Assembly (NCBI GenBank): GCA_963702495.1
Contig: CAVPDA010000018.1
Coordinates: forward strand, 310,001 to 374,000
Reading direction: 5' to 3'
Source of the DNA: CAVPDA01 sp963702495
GTDB lineage: Bacteria > Pseudomonadota > Gammaproteobacteria > Burkholderiales > Rhodocyclaceae
DNA length: 64,000 nt
Shown one piece after another: positions 25,978 through 33,918 of the stretch; positions within the stretch are counted from its first letter, which is position 1; every line of letters begins with the position of its first letter. A program made the position numbers and the translations under genes. The notes beneath the pieces are model-generated. The model saw only the letters and a program-made list of their open reading frames with translations, did no database searches and was not told where the DNA came from.

Positions 25978-26412
25978 ATGCGCGACCTTCCCGGCACCCT
26001 GCTCCTGATTGCCCTCGTCGCCCTCGGCGGCTGGCTGCTCGACCTGCACCACGCGGTGAGCGGCGAGCGCTTCCTCTATCCGGTAGTATGCGAAATGAGC
26101 GCCGCCCGTACCTGCACCCTCAAGCCGGGCACGGCGATCGGCTTCAAGGCGTCGGAGGACGGCCGCAGCATCACGCTGTGGGGCGCATCGGTGCTGCTCA
26201 ACCGGCTCGAAGGCTGTACCGTGCGCGATGCCCGCAACTGGTCCTGCTCCCACGTCGAAATGCGCGACGGCGAGCTTACCAACGGCGCGCAGTTCCTCGC
26301 CGGCTTCACCTCCCGCTCCGACGTCTATCCCCTGGTTCTTGTCCCGAAGTGGCGCTGGGCCGGCGCCAAGGTCGGCATCGAAACGCTAGACAAGCCCTCC
26401 TTCTGGCCATAG
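25978..26412 (+). CDS. Small membrane-anchored protein of unknown function, likely FNR-regulated
   Basis: This 144-aa protein has an N-terminal hydrophobic helix (LPGTLLLIALVALGGWLL, residues ~4-21), then a probably periplasmic domain with four cysteines in two pairs (VVCEMSAARTC and EGCTVRDARNWSC) that could form disulfides. No family is recognised. I chose the ATG at 25978 because the predicted promoter lies immediately upstream; the message may have little or no leader. The perfect FNR box suggests induction when oxygen is low. It is not co-transcribed with the DUF2339 gene if this promoter is used. Confidence 0.65.
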   Translation: MRDLPGTLLLIALVALGGWLLDLHHAVSGERFLYPVVCEMSAARTCTLKPGTAIGFKASEDGRSITLWGASVLLNRLEGCTVRDARNWSCSHVEMRDGELTNGAQFLAGFTSRSDVYPLVLVPKWRWAGAKVGIETLDKPSFWP

Positions 26413-26599
26413 CCGGGCCTGGCCAACCGCCCCCGTTTTTCCGCCCATCGTGCGTCGCGGCCGTGCGCCGGCCCGAAAGAGAATCCCGTCGTTTGCGCGT
26501 CCGCGACATCCAATCCGGGCGCGGACTAGTCCAATTGGATGATGCGGCTAATCCGTCTGCATGATTCCAATGCCTGCCGCAGCAAGTCATACTAGGGGC

Positions 26600-26738
26600 C
26601 ATGGTACGGGTGCATGACGCGGCGGCAACGCGCAGGCACCCACCTCGGAATTCGCAACACTGAGCAAACATCCCGGCAGCGACTCCCAGCGCTGCCGGAA
26701 TTGCCCCCGGCGCGGCCTCAAACCGCGCCATTTTTTTT
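26600..26738 (+). ncRNA. Candidate structured small RNA or transcription-attenuation leader
   Basis: A -35-like TTCCAA (26565-26570), 17-base spacer and CATACT (26588-26593) would start transcription near 26600. The transcript would fold into three stems: GGGTGC/GCACCC (26608-26641), CCGGCAGCG/CGCTGCCGG (26673-26698), and the terminator GGCGCGG/CCGCGCC (26709-26729) followed by A and eight Ts. The terminator lies ~300 bases beyond the last upstream gene and 120 bases before the response regulator. It either ends an independent ~139-nt RNA or attenuates the downstream gene. No known RNA family was recognised. Confidence 0.42.
26709..26738 (+). terminator. Rho-independent terminator
   Basis: This is a perfect 7-bp GC stem, GGCGCGG - cctcaaa - CCGCGCC, followed by A and eight Ts. 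It reads rightward. Confidence 0.85.
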
Positions 26739-26858
26739 CCTGCTTGCCGGAACGATCGAGGGCTCATCATGGAAGCGTGCGCGTTGCATCGGGACTGGAT
26801 CGGTACTAACGTAGCAGGCTCCGCCCGGCAACAGCGCGATGACAACCGCGAACGCAAC

Positions 26859-27584
26859 ATGAAGATCCTGATCGTCGACGATCACCCCTTGATCCGCGAA
26901 GGGCTGGCCAATGTCCTGCGTGAGCTCGACAACGACCTGACGGTGATCGAGGCGGAAAGCGGCGACGAGGCGCTGGCTGCGCTGGAACGGGAGCAGGGCA
27001 TCTCCCTCGTGCTCCTGGACCTGGTCCTGCCGGGGGCGGACGGCCTCAGCCTGCTGACCCAGGTGCGCGAGGACCGTCCGGAGGTACCGGTGGTGGTGCT
27101 GTCGGGCAAGGACAGTCCGCAGATCGTGCGTCAGGCGATCGACAGCGGCGCCATGGGCTTCATCACCAAGCGTTCCGCCACTTCGGTGCTCGTCAGCGCA
27201 CTGCGGCTGGTGCTTTCCGGGGCGGTGTACATTCCACCGCAGGCGCTGGCCGCCAGCGATACGCCGCCGCTGGATCCGACATGGGAGGGACAGCACGCCG
27301 CCACCGGTTGACATCCGACTCTCGCCGACCTCGGTCTGACGGAGCGGCAGGTGGAAGTGTTGGCCCACATGGTCCAGGGCAAGCCCAACAAAGTCATCTG
27401 CCGCGATCTCGGCCTTGCCGAGGGAACCGTCAAGACGCATATCACCGCGATCCTGCGCGCGCTCAATGTGTCGAGCCGCACCCAGGCCTTGTTCGCGCTC
27501 AGCAAGCTCGGCGTGCAGCTGCCCTTCGACTTTCGTTCGCGTGCCGCGACGCGGCCCTATGCCGATCCCGGCAGAAGCGGCTAG
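26859..27584 (+). pseudogene. LuxR-type response regulator split by an in-frame TGA
   Basis: The receiver domain begins MKILIVDDHPLIREGLANVL with acidic pocket DD and phospho-acceptor in LVLLDLVLPGADG; the conserved FITKRS lysine follows. Translation stops at TGA 27309-27311 in the interdomain linker. The same frame continues with LTERQVEVLAHMVQGKPNKV and LAEGTVKTHITAILRALNVS, a complete LuxR/NarL helix-turn-helix, to 27584. As written it yields a receiver-only protein of 150 aa, possibly plus a separate DNA-binding fragment from an internal GTG at 27351. A single substitution (for example CGA to TGA) explains it. It is convergent with the hybrid kinase, overlapping by 4 bases, which is probably its partner. 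Confidence 0.8.
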
Positions 27585-29497
27585 GCCGGCAGGCGCCGGG
27601 CAATGACTTCCTGCAGCGCGGCGTGCAGGGTGTCCGCGGGCACAGGTTTGTGCAGCAGCGGCAGGTCGCTCTCTTCCACCCGATGCAGCACCGATTCGGC
27701 GGTTTCACCGGTCATGATGATGCCGGGAATTTCCCTGCCGCCGGTCCTTCTCAGCTCCGCGATCAGGCTCACGCCGTCGCCGTCCGGCAGTCGATAGTCG
27801 GACAGAACCGCATCGATCGGGCGACCGCTCGCCGCAGCTTGACGTGCTTCGGCCACGGACGAAGCGGTGACCACCTCGGCGCCGACCTGGGTCAGGTAAG
27901 CGACCAGGGATTCGAGCACGTCCGGATCGTCGTCGACGGCCAGGAGGCGCAGGCCGCTGAAATCCACGCTACGGGCGCGGCGGGGAACGGCGGCGTCTTG
28001 CAGGCGCGGCGGCGGGGCTCGCGGCACCGTGACCGAGAACACCGTACCCTTGCCGACCAGGGAGCGGAAACCGACCGGATGATCGAGCAGGCGGCTGAGG
28101 CGATCGACGATCGCCAGCCCCAGCCCCAGACCCTTGTCGCGATTGCGTTGCGGATTTCCCAACTGCACGAATTCCCGGAAGATTTCATCGCGCTTGTTCT
28201 CCGGAATGCCGCTGCCCGTATCCCAGACCTCGAGGCGCAGCCGCTCGCCGCTGCGGCGACAGCCGACCACCACGCCGCCTTTGGCGGTATAGCGCAAGGC
28301 GTTGGACACCAGATTGGACAGCACGCGCTCCAGCAGCAGCGGATCGCTGACACACCAGGCCGAGGTGGGAACCACCCGCAGCTCCAGTTGGGATTCCCCG
28401 GCGGCGGCGGCGAAGGCATCCCGCAAACCGGTCAATATGCGGGCGACGGGGAAAGTCTCGACGCGCGGACTGACGGCGCCGGCATCGAGGCGCGAAATGT
28501 CGAGCAGGGCGTCGAGCACCGCGTCCAGACCGGCCAGGGCACGCTCGATGCGGGACACCAGCCGTTGCGTGTCGTCGTCCCGGGAGCGCAGGCGCAGGGC
28601 GCTGACGAACAGACCCGCGGCCTGGATCGGCTGGCGCAGGTCGTGGCTGGCCGCCGCCAGGAACTGGGTCTTGGTGCGGTTGGCGAGTTCGGCGACTTCC
28701 TTCTGTGTCTGCAATTCCGCCGTCGCCGCCGCGACGCGCTTCTCCAGGTCGCGCTGTCCCGCCTCGAGCGCGGCCGCCATGTCATTGATGCCGGATTCCA
28801 GCAGCTTGAGCACACCGCCGGCTTCGATGTCGGAACGTACCTTCAGGTTTCCGCCCTTGATCACGCCCACGGTGTTCGCCAGCTGCAGGATCGGACGCAC
28901 CACGTCCTGGCTCAGCTTGCGCGCCAGCCAGATCGCAGCCAGCAAGCCCAGTGTCGTAATCGCCGCAGCGGCGAGTATGAGCTCGTTCTTGCGCGCCTCC
29001 AGCGGCGCCAGCGACATCTGCACCAGCACCGAACCCAGGATTGCGTTGTGTCCGTCGCCGTCGCCGCCGACGCCGTATTGGTCCTGATCGCCGGCGTGCA
29101 CGGGGCCCACCGGCGCAACGAACACCAGCGCGTCCTGCGGGCTGTCGCGCATTTCCAGCCTGGCCGCAGGTCGCACACTGCGCAGCACCTCCGCGTACAG
29201 CAGGCCGCTGCTGGCCATGAGCGAACCGGCACTATCGAACACGGCAACGCCGTTGACACCGGAGTCGCCGACGGCCGACTCCGCAAGCTGGTGCAGGAAC
29301 TCGAGATTGCCCGAAAAGACGCCGTACTCCGAGGCCGGCGCGAGTTGGCGCGCGATGGCGTAGCCATGCTCGTGCAATTCGCGGTCGAGGGCGGCAATGC
29401 GCGCATAGGTGAAGTACCAGGCCAGGACGACGGCAGTCAGCATCGCCGGCACGACCGCCGCGAAAAGCACGCGGCTGCCGATGTCCCAGCGCTTCAT
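27581..29497 (-). CDS. Hybrid sensor histidine kinase with C-terminal receiver
   Basis: This 638-aa inner-membrane kinase has membrane helices at ~10-28 and ~173-192 around a periplasmic sensor region. A HAMP linker follows (~193-245), then a coiled coil and the H box AAASHDLRQPIQAAG with His285. The ATPase domain contains NLVSNALRYTAKGG, DTGSGIPENKRDEIF and GLGLGLAIVDRLS. The receiver at ~510-635 has VDDDPDVLE, the acceptor in VLSDYRLPDGDG and the LLHKPV lysine. It overlaps the upstream binding-protein gene by 4 bases (ATGA-type), so binding protein and kinase are translationally coupled. The convergent LuxR-type regulator is the likely output partner. Confidence 0.9.
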   Translation of the reverse strand: MKRWDIGSRVLFAAVVPAMLTAVVLAWYFTYARIAALDRELHEHGYAIARQLAPASEYGVFSGNLEFLHQLAESAVGDSGVNGVAVFDSAGSLMASSGLLYAEVLRSVRPAARLEMRDSPQDALVFVAPVGPVHAGDQDQYGVGGDGDGHNAILGSVLVQMSLAPLEARKNELILAAAAITTLGLLAAIWLARKLSQDVVRPILQLANTVGVIKGGNLKVRSDIEAGGVLKLLESGINDMAAALEAGQRDLEKRVAAATAELQTQKEVAELANRTKTQFLAAASHDLRQPIQAAGLFVSALRLRSRDDDTQRLVSRIERALAGLDAVLDALLDISRLDAGAVSPRVETFPVARILTGLRDAFAAAAGESQLELRVVPTSAWCVSDPLLLERVLSNLVSNALRYTAKGGVVVGCRRSGERLRLEVWDTGSGIPENKRDEIFREFVQLGNPQRNRDKGLGLGLAIVDRLSRLLDHPVGFRSLVGKGTVFSVTVPRAPPPRLQDAAVPRRARSVDFSGLRLLAVDDDPDVLESLVAYLTQVGAEVVTASSVAEARQAAASGRPIDAVLSDYRLPDGDGVSLIAELRRTGGREIPGIIMTGETAESVLHRVEESDLPLLHKPVPADTLHAALQEVIARRLPA

Positions 29498-30522
29498 TGC
29501 TCGCGCTCCAGAGCCCGCAGCTTCGCTTCCAGGGTCCCCGGATCCTCCGTCGCGATACCCAGCGAGCGCGCCACGGTTCGATTGAAATCGACGCTGAAGC
29601 TCCGTGGATACTCGGGTCGGGGCAATGCGCCCCCCGCCAGGGAACGCAGTGCCATCTCCGCCACCTGATGCGCGATCTGGGTCGACGTGGAGTAGACGGA
29701 AGTCAGCGCCCCGGCGCGGACGTGGGAGGCGGAAAAGCCGAACAGAGGGCGCCGGGCATGGTATGTCGTCATCAGGATATTCTGCATCGTCGAAGCCGTG
29801 TAGATGCTGCGGTCCGGCAGAGCGAGCACCAGATCGGATTCGGCCAGGACACGGGCCAGAGCTTCAAAGAGGGTGTCGGAAGATCGCACCGTTTCGGCAA
29901 CGATGATGAACTTGTGGGGCAGCGCCGCGGCACGCAGGAGCTTCAATTCCTCTTCGTGCTCCGGGGCGAGCAGCACGCCGATGCGGTGGCACTCCGGCAG
30001 CGTCAGGTTCACCAGATCCAACTGGCGTGCATAGGGCTGATCCAGATAGACGGCGGTCGCCGCTCTGCCATGGGACCCGTTCGCCGCTCGTAACGCCTGC
30101 TCGAAGGCATGGCGGGGAACCAGGGAAGCGATGATCGGCGCGCTCCGTGCCTTCAGTGCCGCGGTCAGGGCGCGGCTTCCGACGGCGAGCACCAGATCGG
30201 GCGGCTGCGTTCCCCCTGCCAGGGGCTGCACTGCGGCCGCCACGGACCGACGTATCGTATGCGGGTGCAGTTCGTGCTGCAGCGCATCGGCGAGTTCCAG
30301 ATAGGCGCCGGACTCCTCGCTGACCACCATCTCCACGTCGGCCGCGAGCGTCGGCGACATCAGCCCGAGCAGGAGCACGGCAACCCAGAAGAGCCTCGAC
30401 AGCAGGCCGCTCCCTGTTGCTGTTCCCGCCGGGTTGGGGGACTCGGCGCGACGCGGTTTCACTGGCGCATGCCTGCAGGTAGTCCCGGAATGCCGGAGGC
30501 GCGAGCACCAGCATGAGCACAT
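29494..30522 (-). CDS. ABC-type substrate-binding-like sensor protein
   Basis: This 342-aa exported protein has a long basic N-terminus, then a hydrophobic signal segment (LLSRLFWVAVLLLGLMSPTL) and a mature periplasmic-binding-protein fold (PDLVLAVGSRALTAALKA, RIGVLLAPEHEEELKLLRAA, RPLFGFSASHVRAGALTSVY). It resembles the ABC substrate-binding family best known from TrpX-like proteins, but no permease or ATPase gene is nearby. Coupling to a hybrid kinase suggests it presents a ligand to the kinase. I chose the ATG at 30522 for its AAGGAA ribosome-binding site; a GTG nearer the signal segment is possible. Confidence 0.75.
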   Translation of the reverse strand: MCSCWCSRLRHSGTTCRHAPVKPRRAESPNPAGTATGSGLLSRLFWVAVLLLGLMSPTLAADVEMVVSEESGAYLELADALQHELHPHTIRRSVAAAVQPLAGGTQPPDLVLAVGSRALTAALKARSAPIIASLVPRHAFEQALRAANGSHGRAATAVYLDQPYARQLDLVNLTLPECHRIGVLLAPEHEEELKLLRAAALPHKFIIVAETVRSSDTLFEALARVLAESDLVLALPDRSIYTASTMQNILMTTYHARRPLFGFSASHVRAGALTSVYSTSTQIAHQVAEMALRSLAGGALPRPEYPRSFSVDFNRTVARSLGIATEDPGTLEAKLRALEREQ

Positions 30523-30591
30523 GCCATGTTCCTTTTCATGGAGTCCTGCAGCGATGTCCGGAACGTTCAAGCATACGTGTTCGGAGCACGA

Positions 30592-30621
30592 GTATTCCCT
30601 CATCCATTCGGATGAATATTC
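30592..30621. promoter_or_regulatory. Nested inverted repeat upstream of the sensor operon
   Basis: GTATTC-cct-CATCC-attc-GGATG-AATATTC contains a perfect inner CATCC/GGATG repeat and a near-perfect outer pair. It lies 70 bases upstream of the binding-protein start, between two divergent genes. Operator function is a guess. Confidence 0.35.
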
Positions 30622-30709
30622 TGCCCGAACCTGCCGGTCTTACCGCAGCCGGCGTTGTCCGGCTCGCCCATTGCGCCATAATGACCGAACATCGTCGATC
30701 GAGTTCACC

Positions 30710-31051
30710 GTGCGCCTGGAATCCGTTGCCATCATCGGTACCCTGATCGTAGCTTCCGGGGTGGGCTACGCCTGGTGGATCACGCATGCCAGAAGCAAAG
30801 GCGGCACCGATCTGCGGCGTGACGGCGTGGTGGGCAAGGCCACCGTCGATCAGGTGCGCGAAGGCCCGAACGGGAGTATCGAGGTCCGCTACACGTTCCG
30901 CCACCCCTTCAGCGGCGCAAGCTTTTCCCGGGTCGGCTGCCTGCGCCCCGGAACGGATGCGCCGCGCGAGAATGACCGGGTGGACATCGTTTACGCACCC
31001 GACGACCCCGAACACTCGCGCCTGGTTCAGGAACTCGACCCGCAGCGATAG
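30710..31051 (+). CDS. DUF3592-like small membrane protein
   Basis: This 113-aa protein starts at a GTG (30710). One N-terminal membrane helix (SVAIIGTLIVASGVGYAWWI) is followed by a beta-rich domain: GVVGKATVDQVREGPNGSIE, VRYTFRHPFSGASFSRVG, VDIVYAPDDPEHSRL. The I-x-V-x-Y-T-F pattern and the V-x-Y-x-P-x-x-P ending are typical of DUF3592, a family of unknown function. It is divergent from the sensor operon and convergent with the flavoprotein gene. Confidence 0.6.
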   Translation: MRLESVAIIGTLIVASGVGYAWWITHARSKGGTDLRRDGVVGKATVDQVREGPNGSIEVRYTFRHPFSGASFSRVGCLRPGTDAPRENDRVDIVYAPDDPEHSRLVQELDPQR

Positions 31052-31112
31052 CGCGCTGACAGGGACAGGGCTGGCAGGATCTGGTTCGGCGCGCACGGAC
31101 TTTGCGCGGCGG

Positions 31113-32318
31113 TCACGCCGCCAGCCCCGCCGCATGGCCGGACGACCAAGCCCACTGGAAATTGTAGCCGCCGAGCCAGCCGGTGACGTCCACCACCTCG
31201 CCGATGAAGTACAGCCCGGGTACCGCGCGGGCCTCCATGGTCTGCTGCGACAGGGCGCCGGTATCGACGCCGCCGAGGGTGACTTCCGCCTTGTCGTAGC
31301 CCAGCGTTCCGCTGGGGACGAAGCGCCAGCGCTTGAGTTGCAGCGCCGCGGCTTCGCACATCTTGTTCGAGAACTCGGCCAGCGGCTGGGTCCAGCCCTG
31401 CGCCTCGGCCCAGCGCAGGGCGAAACGGCGCGGCAGCCGCTCCGCCAGCAGCATGCCCAGGCTCGACCGGTCGTGCCGATGCTGCGTCAGCCAGGCACCG
31501 GCATCCTGCTCCGGAAGCAGATCGATCTCCACCCCGCCGTGGGCGCCGGCCTGCTGCCAGTAGGAGGAAATCTGCAGCACCGCCGGCCCCGAAAATCCGC
31601 GGTGGGTGAGCAGCACCGACTCGCGGAAGCGCACTGGAGCCTCGGGACAGGCGGTGATGGCCTCGAACGAGGCACCGGCGAGGTCGCCGAAACGCTCGAC
31701 CCACGCGGGTGGGCCGGCCAGCGGCACCAGGGCCGGCTTCGGCGGCACGACGGCGAGACCGAACTGCTCGGCGATACGGTAGCCGAAGGGGCTGGCGCCG
31801 ATCTTGGGGATCGACAGTCCGCCGCTGGCGATGACCAGGGAAGCACATCGGAAGCTGCCTTGCGATGTCGCCACCACGAAGCGTGCTTCATCACCCGAAT
31901 CCGCACACTGCCGCCGCATCACGCCTTCGACCCGTACCGGCATGGCCCAGCCCACACCGGCGCCGTCGCACTCGCCTCGCAGCAGGTCGATGATCTGCCG
32001 CGAGCTTTCGTCGCAGAAGAGTTGGCCGAGGGTCTTCTCGTGGTAGCGAATGCCATGGCGCTCCACCAGATCGATGAAGTGGCGCGGCGTGTAACGGGCG
32101 AGGGCCGAGCGGCAAAAGTCGCGGTTGCGCGAGAGAAAGGCTTCCGGCCTGCAGTGCAGATTGGTGAAGTTGCAGCGCCCGCCGCCGGAGATGCGGATCT
32201 TCTCGCCGAGCCGGGCGGCATGGTCGAGCAGCAGCACGCGCCGGCCGCGCCGCCCGGCGGTCGCGGCGCACATCATGCCGGCGGCGCCGGCGCCGATGAC
32301 CACGACGTCGAAGTCCAT
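31113..32318 (-). CDS. HI0933/BaiN-family FAD-dependent oxidoreductase
   Basis: This 401-aa flavoprotein has the N-terminal dinucleotide fold VVVIGAGAAGMMCAATAG and the family signature KIRISGGGRCNFTN near residue 45. The second FAD-contact region near the C-terminus reads GLYFIGEVVDVTGWLGGYNF. Members are soluble NAD(P)/FAD enzymes of mostly unknown substrate; one homologue, BaiN, acts on bile-acid intermediates, but that activity should not be assumed here. It starts 9 bases after the rsuA stop, so the two are probably co-transcribed. Confidence 0.9.
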   Translation of the reverse strand: MDFDVVVIGAGAAGMMCAATAGRRGRRVLLLDHAARLGEKIRISGGGRCNFTNLHCRPEAFLSRNRDFCRSALARYTPRHFIDLVERHGIRYHEKTLGQLFCDESSRQIIDLLRGECDGAGVGWAMPVRVEGVMRRQCADSGDEARFVVATSQGSFRCASLVIASGGLSIPKIGASPFGYRIAEQFGLAVVPPKPALVPLAGPPAWVERFGDLAGASFEAITACPEAPVRFRESVLLTHRGFSGPAVLQISSYWQQAGAHGGVEIDLLPEQDAGAWLTQHRHDRSSLGMLLAERLPRRFALRWAEAQGWTQPLAEFSNKMCEAAALQLKRWRFVPSGTLGYDKAEVTLGGVDTGALSQQTMEARAVPGLYFIGEVVDVTGWLGGYNFQWAWSSGHAAGLAA

Positions 32319-32327
32319 CGCGCCCGA

Positions 32328-33029
32328 TCAGGCCCGCAACCGCGCCAGTGCCGCGGCGTCGAGCCAGATCCATTGGCCTTCCTCGACTCCGACCGGCAGT
32401 TCCAGGCCGCCGATGGCCACGCGCCGCAATGCCTCGACCCGGTTGCCGGCGGCGGCGATCATGCGCTTCACCTGATGGTACTTGCCCTCCGTTATGGTCA
32501 GACGCAGCGCCGTGCCGTCCAGCCGCTCGCAGGCGGCAGCGCGCAGCGGCGCCGGCTCGTCGTGCAGCATCACGCCGCCGAGCAGGGCCGCGATCTGGGC
32601 GTCATCCACCGCATGTCGCGTGCGAACCTCATAAACCTTGGCAATCTTGCGCTTGGGCGAGCTCAGAGCGTGGAGAAACGGGCCGTCGTCGGTGAGCAGG
32701 AGCAGGCCGGTGGTGTCCTCGTCGAGACGGCCGATGCATTGCACGCCGCGCGTCACCAGCGGTTGCGGCAGCAGGGAGAACACGCTCGGATGATGCAGCG
32801 GCCGATGGGAACACTCGTATCCCTTCGGCTTGTTCACGGCAAGGTAGGCGTGCTCGCGATAGCGCCACGTCTCGCCGTTGACGACGAAGTCGAAGGCCTC
32901 GGTCGAAAACTCGGCGCGAGGATCCAGGCAGGGCGCTCCGCCGACCTGCACCCGCCCGCCGCGAATCCGCTCGCGGCAGGTCCGGCGCGTGCCGAAACCC
33001 TGACTGTGGAGAATGCGTTCGAGTTGCAT
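32328..33029 (-). CDS. rsuA: 16S rRNA pseudouridine synthase RsuA-like
   Basis: This 233-aa RNA-modifying enzyme has an N-terminal S4-like RNA-binding domain (MQLERILHSQGFGTRRTCRE) and a RsuA/RluB/E/F catalytic domain with the catalytic Asp in GRLDEDTTGLLLLTDDG. The TITEGKYHQVKRM block is the family's C-terminal signature. RsuA converts U516 of 16S rRNA to pseudouridine; RluE/F-type specificity cannot be ruled out by sequence reading. I chose the ATG at 33029; the frame upstream does not look coding. Confidence 0.88.
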   Translation of the reverse strand: MQLERILHSQGFGTRRTCRERIRGGRVQVGGAPCLDPRAEFSTEAFDFVVNGETWRYREHAYLAVNKPKGYECSHRPLHHPSVFSLLPQPLVTRGVQCIGRLDEDTTGLLLLTDDGPFLHALSSPKRKIAKVYEVRTRHAVDDAQIAALLGGVMLHDEPAPLRAAACERLDGTALRLTITEGKYHQVKRMIAAAGNRVEALRRVAIGGLELPVGVEEGQWIWLDAAALARLRA

Positions 33030-33364
33030 GGGGAGGGGCGATATCACCGCACCGCGCAATGCAGGGCGGCCCGAATCATACCTCGTCCCCGCCCGGCTGC
33101 CGGTTTCCCTCGATCCGAACGCCTGTGCTGCCGAGCGGGACGGCGCGGGAGAAAGGACGATACGGCCAACGCAGCGCTTCGCCGTTGCGGTGGGCGCGCG
33201 CAGAATGTTCGACACCGGACGAGCAGATCTGCTGAACAGCGGCGCAGAAGACTGCTGATGCCGACGCGGCGCGGGAGCCCCGCACCGGCGCGCGCGGCGC
33301 GCCCGGACGGGATCTGGAATCCCAGAAGGGCCGTGACATGACTCACCGCACAGGAGGCCAGGCC
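33030..33364. other. Intergenic region between rsuA and the SRPBCC gene
   Basis: These 335 bases separate divergent genes. I found no convincing small gene. A very GC-rich hairpin-forming stretch lies near 33284-33305 (GGCGCGC/GCGCGCC arms). No promoter of good quality was recognised. Confidence 0.5.
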
Positions 33365-33766
33365 ATGGCGGCAACTCTCGAGTCGCGAACCGTCAGCATA
33401 TCGATCGAGCGCAGCCCGCAGGAGGTGTACGAGTTCGTCCGGGATGCGCGCAACCTGCCGCGCTGGGCGTGCGGCCTGGGCCGTTCCATCGACAATGTTA
33501 ACGGCGAATGGATTGCGCGGACGCCGCAGGGTTCGATGAGATTCCGCTTCGTCGAGCGCAACGATTTCGGCGTCCTCGACCACTACATCAAGCCGCAGCA
33601 CGGTGCGGAGGTCTATGTACCGCTGCGCGTGGTCGCCAGCGGCAGCGCAAGCGAGCTCGTCTTCACCCTGTTGCGCCTGCCGGGCGTGACCCTTGAAGAA
33701 TTCGAGCGGGACGCGGCGACGGTGCGCCAGGACCTCTCGACACTGAAGCGCCTTCTGGAGCGGTGA
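33365..33766 (+). CDS. SRPBCC-family lipid/ligand-binding protein
   Basis: This 133-aa protein has a START/polyketide-cyclase-like fold. The opening VSISIERSPQEVYEFVRDAR is the standard SRPBCC first strand and helix, and the C-terminal helix (LEEFERDAATVRQDLSTLKR) closes the cavity. No catalytic residues can be assigned; such proteins bind or process hydrophobic ligands. I chose the ATG at 33365 because AGGAGG lies 7 bases upstream, rather than the ATG at 33338. It stands alone between non-coding stretches. Confidence 0.82.
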   Translation: MAATLESRTVSISIERSPQEVYEFVRDARNLPRWACGLGRSIDNVNGEWIARTPQGSMRFRFVERNDFGVLDHYIKPQHGAEVYVPLRVVASGSASELVFTLLRLPGVTLEEFERDAATVRQDLSTLKRLLER

Positions 33767-33918
33767 CGCTGACGGCCTATGCCGGATGGCTGATCGTCAC
33801 CCGAGGTGGTCCGATGTTGCTATAGTTCAAAGGCGGCGATTCGCGCGGGGCTCGACGACAAGCACGAACGCACGTTGGCGCAGGCAGGTTCAATCTCATG
33901 ACATAGGAGGAGGGAAAC

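Larger units (their letters stand above)
26413..26858. other. Long intergenic region holding a candidate small RNA
   Basis: These 446 bases contain no plausible protein gene. The right half holds three hairpins and a strong terminator, described separately. The last ~120 bases, from the terminator to the response-regulator start, have no strong ribosome-binding site or hairpin that I can see. Confidence 0.6.

Noticed and set aside
27281..29668. 795-aa open frame opposite the hybrid kinase
   Set aside because: It is a mirror frame without domains; the kinase on the other strand has every catalytic box.
30786..33341. 851-aa open frame opposite the flavoprotein and rsuA
   Set aside because: It spans two convincing genes and their gap, with low-complexity composition and no motifs.
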